From: Candidatus Dojkabacteria bacterium UBA5749 | GTDB lineage: Bacteria; Patescibacteriota; Dojkabacteria; SC72 | Assembly: GCA_002419125.1 (NCBI GenBank) | Contig: DIFL01000046.1 | Location: 21,277 to 33,234 of the forward strand | Reading direction: 5' to 3' | Length of the DNA: 11,958 nucleotides | In this document: positions 1-5,905 of the stretch, in pieces | Layout of the letters: each line of letters starts with the position of its first letter | Position numbering within the stretch: position 1 is the stretch's first letter | Notes under the pieces: model-generated | The model's database searches: none | The model's input: only the letters and a program-made list of their open reading frames with translations | What the model was told of the DNA's origin: nothing | Program-made: the position numbers and the translations under genes

Positions 1-270
1 AAGGTAACATCTGCTACAACAGGTGTTGTAAGGGTACTAAAGAAAGAAAAGAATATTGAAGAGGATTTCAAAAAGGCAGAGGCAGTTAAAGAAGAAGTAA
101 ACTCTAAAAAGATAGAGGACTTAGGCCTATCTGCTAGAGTAGAGAAAGCACTTCAGAACAAAGGTTTCTCTACATTAGATGATTTAGTAGGTAAAAGCAG
201 AGATGAATTACTTGCTATACAGGGAGTAGGTCCCAAAGCTGTTGATGAGATTTTAAAAGCTATTAAATAA
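1..270 (+). CDS. rpsB: C-terminal end of ribosomal protein uS2 with a helix-hairpin-helix (RpoA-CTD-like) tail; 5' end outside window
   Basis: The window opens inside a reading frame whose last 89 codons end at TAA. The first visible residues (KVTSATTGVVRVLKK) fit the last helix of uS2, which in the family follows the 'NDDA(I/V)xxIxL' segment. A charged linker comes next, then about 50 residues (LGLSARVEKALQNKGF through GVGPKAVDEILKAIK) that closely resemble the C-terminal domain of RNA polymerase alpha, a helix-hairpin-helix fold that binds nucleic acid or protein. I call it rpsB because tsf starts 18 bases downstream, the usual rpsB-tsf order, and because the residues before the tail do not look like the alpha N-terminal domain. 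The alternative is the end of rpoA. Seeing the upstream part of the gene would settle this. Ordinary uS2 ends soon after its last helix, so the tail would be a lineage-specific extension, perhaps contacting rRNA, mRNA or polymerase. Confidence 0.7.
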   Translation, partial: KVTSATTGVVRVLKKEKNIEEDFKKAEAVKEEVNSKKIEDLGLSARVEKALQNKGFSTLDDLVGKSRDELLAIQGVGPKAVDEILKAIK

Positions 271-288
271 TTTTGTTTAAATACTGCT

Positions 289-1002
289 ATGGGTATATCA
301 ATAGAGGATATAAAATTACTTAGAGCTAAGACTTCTGCAGGTATGGGTTTATGTAAAGAGGCTCTTACTAAGTCCAATGGAGATATAGCTAAAGCCATTG
401 AATATATTAATAGTAGAAGTGATGTAGTAAATAGGTTACATAATTTAACTGGTGCAAAAATAGGACATTGTAAACTTGCTTTTGAAGAAAGTGGTAAAGA
501 TTTTGAAAAAGCTGTTGCCTTGATTAAAGAAAGAGGTTGGGATGAACCTATCGAGGATGATTGTTGCAGTGTTGGAGAAGGGATTATCGAATCCTATGTA
601 CATGGCAAAGATCAGAAATTAGTTTCATTGGTAGAGGTTAGTTGTAAGACTGATTTCGTTGCTCGAAATGATGACTTCAGGGCATTTGTACATGAACTAG
701 CCCTACAAATTGCTGCAATGAAACCGGTATATGTATCTAAAGAAAGTGTCCCAGCACAAAAAATTACGGAGATTACCGAGATATTTAATAAAGAGGTAAT
801 CAGTGAGGGTAAACCCTCAGAGATGGCAGAAAAGATTATTGCTGGTAAACTATCTAAATTCTATCAAGAGAGTTGTTTACTAGAACAGAAATGGTTTAAA
901 GATGAATCCAAGAGTATTCAAAACCTTTTAGATGAAGCTATTTCTAAACTAGGAGAGCCTTTAGAAATAAAGAGATTCTTAATCTGGGAGTTTGGAAAAT
1001 AG
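289..1002 (+). CDS. tsf: Translation elongation factor Ts with duplicated N-terminal UBA-like domain
   Basis: EF-Ts is the cytoplasmic nucleotide exchange factor that releases GDP from EF-Tu. The 237-residue product has a canonical UBA-like N-terminus at about residues 3-40 (IKLLRAKTSAGMGLCKEAL), then a second copy at about 46-85 (VNRLHNLTGAKIGHCKLAF, ending GWDEP). The EF-Tu-binding core begins near residue 97 and has the signature TDFVAR at 121-126. One compact core follows, then the C-terminal LLEQKWFKD-type segment and a final strand. Most EF-Ts proteins have one UBA-like unit, so the tandem copy is odd. The gene begins 18 bases after rpsB and is probably cotranscribed with it. The ATG at 289 has no Shine-Dalgarno upstream, but it places the UBA domain correctly at the N-terminus. 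The stop is TAG. The function assignment is secure; the role of the second UBA unit is unknown. Confidence 0.96.
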   Translation: MGISIEDIKLLRAKTSAGMGLCKEALTKSNGDIAKAIEYINSRSDVVNRLHNLTGAKIGHCKLAFEESGKDFEKAVALIKERGWDEPIEDDCCSVGEGIIESYVHGKDQKLVSLVEVSCKTDFVARNDDFRAFVHELALQIAAMKPVYVSKESVPAQKITEITEIFNKEVISEGKPSEMAEKIIAGKLSKFYQESCLLEQKWFKDESKSIQNLLDEAISKLGEPLEIKRFLIWEFGK

Positions 1003-1017
1003 AAGTTCAAGATATAT

Positions 1018-1044
1018 CCTAACACATCACTGTGATACTATAGG
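1018..1044. promoter_or_regulatory. 27-bp operator-like dyad upstream of the thiF promoter
   Basis: The sequence has exact two-fold symmetry about base 1031: CCTA, four unpaired bases, ATCAC, a central T, GTGAT, four unpaired bases, TAGG. The one-base centre makes it a poor RNA hairpin, and the arms look more like two half-sites for a dimeric DNA-binding protein. It ends one base before the predicted -35 hexamer and is centred about 50 bases upstream of the predicted transcription start, a position typical of activators. No regulator gene is visible in the window. Chance symmetry cannot be excluded. Confidence 0.4.
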
Positions 1045-1045
1045 G

Positions 1046-1074
1046 TTGTCTTTTTCCTAGTTTTAAGGTAAAAT
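1046..1074 (+). promoter_or_regulatory. Sigma70-type promoter of the thiF operon
   Basis: A TTGTCT -35 box (1046-1051) and a TAAAAT -10 box (1069-1074) are separated by exactly 17 bases in the 109-base gap after tsf. The predicted start point is near 1081, giving a leader of about 30 bases before the ATG at 1112. It would allow the thiF, acyltransferase and kinase genes to be expressed apart from rpsB-tsf. I saw no convincing terminator between tsf and this promoter, so read-through is also possible. Confidence 0.6.
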
Positions 1075-1078
1075 ATTA

Positions 1079-1115
1079 CCATTAATATACAAAAAATATC
1101 TAAAAATATTAATGG
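1079..1115 (+). repeat. Perfect 10-bp inverted repeat spanning the thiF start codon
   Basis: CCATTAATAT at 1079-1088 is the exact reverse complement of ATATTAATGG at 1106-1115, with 17 bases between them. The right arm contains the ATG start codon (1112-1114). The left arm starts within a base or two of the predicted transcription start. In RNA this would fold the start codon into a stem. In DNA it could be an operator. No Shine-Dalgarno is present. Confidence 0.5.
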
Positions 1116-2098
1116 AAAAAGAGAATTTTAATAATCCAGAACAAGGAAGAAGTGGGATCTCCCTAACTCAAGAGGAGTTTTATTCTCAACTTACAGCATC
1201 TTCAACGAAATTCATTTCCCCAGAAACACAAGAGAAATTTAGAAATTCAAATATTCTAGTAGCAGGAGTGGGAAGTGTCGGGAATCCAATTGCAATGATG
1301 TGTGCCAGATCTGGAGCAGAAAATATTAAAGTATTGGATCCTGATGTTGTTGCAATTGATAATCTTTCAAGACAACAGTATACACTCAGACAGGTAGGCA
1401 TGAATAAGGCAGAAGCTACAGAAGAAAATATTAAAAACATAAACCCCTTTATTAATATAGAGAGTATTAATTGTGGTTTAACCCCTGAAAATGCTGAAAA
1501 ACTAGTTAGAGAATCTGATATCGTTATTGATGCAGTTGATATTAGATCTTTAGATATGATTTATGAATTACACAGATTGGCCTCTTTTTATAAAAAACCA
1601 GTATTAGTAGGGTATGACTTAGGAGGAACTGCAATGGTCGCAGTATATAGATATGATAAAGAGGACATAAAGCCTCTTCGGGGAGAATTAACTCAAGAGA
1701 AGATAGATGAATTTAATGGAATACATGATGCATATAGGGGTGGAAAAATTTCCAATGCAGAATTCTTAAGCTATGTATATGATGCATTTACAGGACCAAT
1801 TAATCCTTTGAAAGTTCCTGTTGAACAATTAAAAGAGCTTATTGAGAGAGATCCAAATGATGGTAGAACGTACCAATTAGGTACTACAGCTACAGTATTG
1901 AGTGCATTAATGGTCGAATCCATGAGAAGAATAGTGGCAGGAGAAGATGTTAAAGATGTAATTTTGGTTGATATCCCAAGCCAGGTTAGAAGAAGTAATC
2001 CTAATGTAATAAGTAAAATTCCTTTACTGCTAAGAACATTGGCGGTTGTTAATACAAGGGGTAAGCGGGTTAAAGACTTAATTAAAAATTTAGGGTAA
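1112..2098 (+). CDS. ThiF/E1-like adenylyltransferase (HesA/MoeB/ThiF superfamily)
   Basis: This 328-residue cytoplasmic protein has the Rossmann core of E1-like enzymes, which adenylate a carboxylate, classically the C-terminal glycine of a ubiquitin-like protein, using ATP. Visible motifs in order are the nucleotide loop GVGSVG (52-57), VLDPD with D76 and D78, NLSRQ with the conserved Arg87, the Lys at 99 in MNKAEA, and VIDAVD (140-143). These match the ATP and magnesium binding residues of MoeB/ThiF. The paired CxxC zinc motifs of classical members are absent. Only Cys64 and Cys121 occur, neither in the usual position of the E1 catalytic cysteine, so it may transfer its adenylate directly. 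Residues about 185-255 form a charged, probably helical insertion. The gene follows its own promoter and is 9 bases from the acyltransferase-like gene. No ubiquitin-like or sulfur carrier gene is visible nearby. The superfamily is sure; the substrate is unknown. Confidence 0.9.
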   Translation: MEKENFNNPEQGRSGISLTQEEFYSQLTASSTKFISPETQEKFRNSNILVAGVGSVGNPIAMMCARSGAENIKVLDPDVVAIDNLSRQQYTLRQVGMNKAEATEENIKNINPFINIESINCGLTPENAEKLVRESDIVIDAVDIRSLDMIYELHRLASFYKKPVLVGYDLGGTAMVAVYRYDKEDIKPLRGELTQEKIDEFNGIHDAYRGGKISNAEFLSYVYDAFTGPINPLKVPVEQLKELIERDPNDGRTYQLGTTATVLSALMVESMRRIVAGEDVKDVILVDIPSQVRRSNPNVISKIPLLLRTLAVVNTRGKRVKDLIKNLG

Positions 2099-2107
2099 TA
2101 TATTATT

Positions 2108-2926
2108 ATGAATGAGTCAGAGTTTATAATTCAAGAAAAAGAGTTATCAGAAGGAGAGGTATCTGTAGGTCTTGCAGTAACTTCAGAAGAAAAAATTGGA
2201 AGGCTTGAGGTTGTTACAGGTAGGTATATTATGGAGGGATATTTACAGGGAATACCTTTTGCTATGGTAGATTTAGAGGCAGAAGATGTTGTACAGGAAA
2301 ATGGACTTGGGCTTCTATATGAATCTTTAGATCAGAATCTTTTTGAGAAATTCATTAACGAAGGATTATTATTAAAATTCAGTGGTGGTCAACAGCTTTA
2401 CTTAGATAAGTATCATTGGCAATCAGCTCAATTTGTTGCAAAAACAAAAGCTGGCTATGTGGGTTCTGTACGATTAATAATGCAGAACCCTGATTTAGGA
2501 CATTTTGAATTACCTACTTTAAAAGAGAAAAGTATTATTATTAACGATGAATGGAAAGATCATGCAAAAAGAGTAGAATCAGAACTATCCCAGTTTGCGA
2601 TACTGAAAGGATCTCATGCCCCCGCAACTGTATCAATAGGGTTGTTAAGGGCAGCAGCACAATATAGCAGAGCTAATAATATTGAGGAGTGGTTGGCTAC
2701 TACAGATAACTCAGTTGTAAAGTTGCTAAATGGGTATATGTTTAATTTTGAATTACCTAAAATAGGCCCTTCTGTAAGATATTTGGGTTCTGAATCAACT
2801 CCTGTTTTGATTAACATTGAACAAGCAATACAAAATGCTAGAAAGAGGGTACCTAGCGAAGCCCTAGCAAGATTTCTAAGCGGGGAGAATGATGTAAAGG
2901 GCTTTGAGTGGTATACTGGAGTGTAA
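2108..2926 (+). CDS. Putative N-acyltransferase of the autoinducer synthase / FeeM-like GNAT group
   Basis: The 272-residue product has no signal peptide or membrane segment. Its central region matches the pattern of LuxI-type acyl-homoserine lactone synthases and FeeM-like N-acyl amino acid synthases. There is an aromatic/Asp segment with Ser (YLDKYHWQS, 98-106), GYVGSVRLI with conserved Arg122, an LP turn (135-136), ESELSQFAI with Glu159, then helices and a late GPSVRYLG strand (220-227). Members of this group join an acyl chain, from an acyl carrier protein or acyl-CoA, to an amino group. The usual Arg after Glu-x-Ser is Gln162 here. The first 90 residues and the last 40 match nothing I recognise. 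The gene lies 9 bases after the ThiF-like gene and 29 bases before the kinase, so it is almost surely in one operon with ThiF. The call rests on motif resemblance only. Another GNAT-fold transferase is the main alternative. Confidence 0.6.
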   Translation: MNESEFIIQEKELSEGEVSVGLAVTSEEKIGRLEVVTGRYIMEGYLQGIPFAMVDLEAEDVVQENGLGLLYESLDQNLFEKFINEGLLLKFSGGQQLYLDKYHWQSAQFVAKTKAGYVGSVRLIMQNPDLGHFELPTLKEKSIIINDEWKDHAKRVESELSQFAILKGSHAPATVSIGLLRAAAQYSRANNIEEWLATTDNSVVKLLNGYMFNFELPKIGPSVRYLGSESTPVLINIEQAIQNARKRVPSEALARFLSGENDVKGFEWYTGV

Positions 2927-2955
2927 GTATACTAAATATAGTCTTTTAAAAACGT

Positions 2956-5262
2956 ATGGAGATATTATTGTTAATATTAATTAGTGGGATATTACTTTTT
3001 TTCGGAATATCAGCATTTCAATCCAACAGTAAATCAAAGACCAATCTCTATTTTCTTCTTTTTATTACCTTCGTAATTCTTTGGGTATTCTCAAATTACT
3101 TCTCTAATACAGTCTCTGATTATAAATTTGTATTACTATTTAATAGAATAATCTTTGTTTCAACAAGCCTTTTAGTATGGTCTCTTTTCCTTTTCTCCTC
3201 TTTTTATCCTGAGTCTAAATCAGTAATCAGTAAGAACTATAGAATAATCTCCCTAGGAGCAACGTTACTTGTTGTTCTTTTAGGTTTCTCAGACCTGATT
3301 GTTAGTGAGGTAGTAGTTGAGAATGGGTATTCTAGTATTAAATTCGGTGTGGGTATATTAATTTACCTAATACATTTTCTTGTCTTTCTCCTTTTGTTTA
3401 TTTACCTTTTAATAAAGAAGTTTAAGAAATCAAAAGGAGTTGAAAAAGTACAATTACAATATATTCTCTTAGGTGTTGTATTTACAGCAATAGGTGCTTT
3501 GATAACGAACTTGATACTACCTATCTTTTTTAACGTATTTTATCTTTCAGCTTACGGTCCTGCATTTTTAACAATATTTGTTGCTTTTACATTTGTATCA
3601 ATTGTTAAGCATCGTCTTTTGGGTATTAGGTTTTTGATTGGAAAAATACTCTTTTTTATTCTTCTGGCCGTTTTTACTATTATTGGATTCTTTTTCTTTG
3701 GGTGGCTGTCTCAATCATTTCTTGGAGGAGTACTTTCCACAAAATCAGTATTACTTTCCTTTGTGATAGGTCCTATTTATGCATATTCTTTTCTTAAATT
3801 TAGTGAGTATATTAAGAAAGTAATAGAGAAGAGATTTGTATATGTACAGTTTCATCCTTCTGAAGTATTAAGTAACTTTATGAAACTTACAAGCACGCAG
3901 TTAGATATGGATAAAATTGCAGTGTACGTTGTAAATACTGTTAAAAAGTTTTTGAACCTTGATAAGGTAGGAGTACTGCTATTTGATAAAGAGAATAGTA
4001 AAGTTTTGTATAAGAAATTAATAGGGTTTGAATTAACAGGAGTAAGGGATTTACTTCAAGTAATTAACTACTGGAAAGATATCGGTCAAGATCCCATAAT
4101 AGTATTGGATGAAGTTAAGAAAATTCAACAGAGAGATACTAAGGATAAAAAGAATAGAATGGGGCGAATAATAGAGTGTATGGAAAAGGAGAAAATTTCA
4201 GCTATCTTACCATTAAATAGAAAAGTCCAATTAAATGGAATATTGATTATAGGAAGGAAGAAAGACTACAATCCCTTTTCTGTTGAGGATATGAACTTCT
4301 TAGAAGATATTATTGCGAATGCTAGTGTTGCAATGGGAAGAGCAATTCTATACAAAGAAGTTCAAAACTTTAATTCCGTATTAAAGACTAAAGTTGCTGA
4401 ACAGACGAAGGATTTAAAAAACAAAGTAGATCAACTAAATGAATCTAGAAGAAAAGAGCGTGATATGGTTGATATAATGGGACATGAACTTCGAACTCCT
4501 ATGACAGTAATTAGGAATTACCACGAATTAATAGAGAAACTTTTTGAGAAAAGTAAGATTAAAGATAGCACCTTTTTAAAAAAACATGAAGGGTATATGA
4601 ATGTAATTGGAGGAAACATTGAGAAAGAGATCTCTCTAATAAATGTGTTGTTAAGTGCTACAAAATTAGACGATGGGCATATGGAGTTAAACAAAGAGGC
4701 AGTAGATGTCATTACTTTAATTGAAGAGGGTATTTTGGGACATGAGAGTGAGGCGAAAGAAAAAGGTCTGTATATCAAATTTGTTAAACCAAGAAACAGT
4801 CTTTTTCCCGAAGTATATGGTGATAAAATTAGAATACATGAAATACTAGACAACTTAATAAGTAATGCCATTAAATATACCAATGTAGGAGGCTTAGAAA
4901 TTACTTTAGATAGTAATAAAGAGTTTGTTAAAGTTGTTTTTTCAGATACCGGAATAGGTATTGCGGAAAAAGATATAAAAAATGTTGGGAAGAAATTCTA
5001 TAGATCAGATCAATATTTAACTGATAATAATGAAAAAGTTCCTTTAGTTAGACCTGGTGGAACGGGTTTAGGTCTTTTTGTTACTTTCGGTTTAATTAAA
5101 GCACATGGTGGCAAGATTGAAATCTCAAGTAAATTAGGAAAGGGAAGTGTATTTACAATTACTTTGCCAGTAATGAAAAAAGAGCAATCATTAATTGGGA
5201 ATAAAAAGGAAGAAAAAAAAGATATGTTTGAAAGGTTGGGATTAAATAGAAAGAAAGTTTAA
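2956..5262 (+). CDS. Membrane sensor histidine kinase, ~9 TM helices plus GAF, HisKA and HATPase_c domains
   Basis: The 768-residue protein begins with about nine hydrophobic helices (residues 1-280), resembling the 7TM sensor region of some histidine kinases plus two more helices. A GAF-like domain spans about 315-460 and a charged coiled coil about 462-500. The HisKA H-box GHELRTPM has its phospho-accepting histidine at 510. The ATPase part has the N-box DNLISNAIKY (632-641), the G1 box DTGIGI (664-669) and the G2 box GGTGLGL (701-707). All key residues are present, so it should autophosphorylate. A lysine-rich tail of about 25 residues follows. There is no HAMP domain and no large extracellular loop, which points to a ligand met within the membrane or delivered to the GAF domain. 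No response regulator is encoded in the window. It begins 29 bases after the acyltransferase-like gene without a Shine-Dalgarno. Confidence 0.92.
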   Translation: MEILLLILISGILLFFGISAFQSNSKSKTNLYFLLFITFVILWVFSNYFSNTVSDYKFVLLFNRIIFVSTSLLVWSLFLFSSFYPESKSVISKNYRIISLGATLLVVLLGFSDLIVSEVVVENGYSSIKFGVGILIYLIHFLVFLLLFIYLLIKKFKKSKGVEKVQLQYILLGVVFTAIGALITNLILPIFFNVFYLSAYGPAFLTIFVAFTFVSIVKHRLLGIRFLIGKILFFILLAVFTIIGFFFFGWLSQSFLGGVLSTKSVLLSFVIGPIYAYSFLKFSEYIKKVIEKRFVYVQFHPSEVLSNFMKLTSTQLDMDKIAVYVVNTVKKFLNLDKVGVLLFDKENSKVLYKKLIGFELTGVRDLLQVINYWKDIGQDPIIVLDEVKKIQQRDTKDKKNRMGRIIECMEKEKISAILPLNRKVQLNGILIIGRKKDYNPFSVEDMNFLEDIIANASVAMGRAILYKEVQNFNSVLKTKVAEQTKDLKNKVDQLNESRRKERDMVDIMGHELRTPMTVIRNYHELIEKLFEKSKIKDSTFLKKHEGYMNVIGGNIEKEISLINVLLSATKLDDGHMELNKEAVDVITLIEEGILGHESEAKEKGLYIKFVKPRNSLFPEVYGDKIRIHEILDNLISNAIKYTNVGGLEITLDSNKEFVKVVFSDTGIGIAEKDIKNVGKKFYRSDQYLTDNNEKVPLVRPGGTGLGLFVTFGLIKAHGGKIEISSKLGKGSVFTITLPVMKKEQSLIGNKKEEKKDMFERLGLNRKKV

Positions 5263-5277
5263 AGTATTTCTCGTATA

Positions 5278-5306
5278 TTGAGATTCAATCTGTTTTAGAA
5301 TATCAT
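5278..5306 (+). promoter_or_regulatory. Sigma70-type promoter of frr-rseP
   Basis: A TTGAGA -35 box (5278-5283) and a TATCAT -10 box (5301-5306) are separated by 17 bases in the 72-base gap between the kinase and frr. The predicted start near 5313 leaves a leader of about 22 bases. A second AT-rich hexamer, TATAAC at 5312-5317, lacks a suitable -35. Confidence 0.5.
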
Positions 5307-5310
5307 ATGT

Positions 5311-5336
5311 ATATAACTTAAATATTTAAGTAATAT
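5311..5336 (+). repeat. Near-perfect palindrome running into the frr start codon
   Basis: The 26 bases form two 13-base arms that are complementary at 12 positions (one mismatch, 5315 against 5332). The inner 14 bases, CTTAAATATTTAAG at 5317-5330, are a perfect palindrome. The right arm includes the first two bases of the frr ATG, and the left arm begins near the predicted transcription start. This is the same arrangement as at thiF, although an AT-rich palindrome is easier to get by chance. Confidence 0.4.
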
Positions 5337-5880
5337 GGATATAGATATATTTAGAATAGATTTAGACAAGTGTATAGAAAACCTTGTTGAAGATCTAGCA
5401 CAAATTAGAACAGGAAGAGCAACCCCTGAACTAATACAAGATGTATTAATTAATGCATATCAAACTGAGGCCCCATTAAAAAACTATGCTACCATTAATG
5501 TCGCAGATAACAGATCCTTGATAGTTATTCCTTGGGATAAAAGTATCATTGAAAATATCTCAAAAGGAATATCTTCTGCTAATTTAGGATTTAATCCTGT
5601 GTCAGAGGGAGATCATGTAAGAGTATCTATACCTGATTTAACACAAGAAAGAAGGGTAGAGTATGTAAAGGTTATGAAAGAAAGAGTAGAAGATGCTAGG
5701 ATAGCTATAAGACAGGTAAGACAAAAATTTATGCAAGAGTTAGACGAGCAACAGAAGGATGGATTCTCCGAAGATCAAGCAGATAGGTTAAGGGAAGAGG
5801 GAGAGAAACTAGTTAAAGAAAGTAATGCGAAGATAGAGGAAATAAAAGATAAAAAAGAAGAGGAACTAATGACTATATAA
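5335..5880 (+). CDS. frr: Ribosome recycling factor
   Basis: RRF works with EF-G in the cytoplasm to split the post-termination ribosome. The 181-residue product is close to the usual length of about 185. It shows the family order: an N-terminal helix ending in IRTGRA (24-29), the domain II strands with NRSLIVIPWDKS, then LGFNP, the signature IPDLTQERR, and two long charged helices that rebuild the three-helix bundle. The usual INxYG turn reads INAYQ here, a mild departure. The C-terminus is rich in Lys and Glu. The gene stands 72 bases after the kinase behind its own predicted promoter, has no Shine-Dalgarno, and is followed by rseP after 25 bases. In many bacteria frr follows pyrH, which is not present in this window. 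Confidence 0.96.
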   Translation: MDIDIFRIDLDKCIENLVEDLAQIRTGRATPELIQDVLINAYQTEAPLKNYATINVADNRSLIVIPWDKSIIENISKGISSANLGFNPVSEGDHVRVSIPDLTQERRVEYVKVMKERVEDARIAIRQVRQKFMQELDEQQKDGFSEDQADRLREEGEKLVKESNAKIEEIKDKKEEELMTI

Positions 5881-5905
5881 TCTATAATTAAGTTACTACA
5901 TAATC

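Noticed and set aside
4518..4883. 121-codon reverse-strand open frame
   Set aside because: It lies fully within the histidine kinase domains HisKA/HATPase_c, which are unmistakable on the forward strand.
5876..5888. Two overlapping-region TATAAT hexamers just before rseP
   Set aside because: Neither has a -35 at a usable distance or a TG extension. In such AT-rich DNA the hexamer is expected often, and rseP is close enough to frr to share its transcript.
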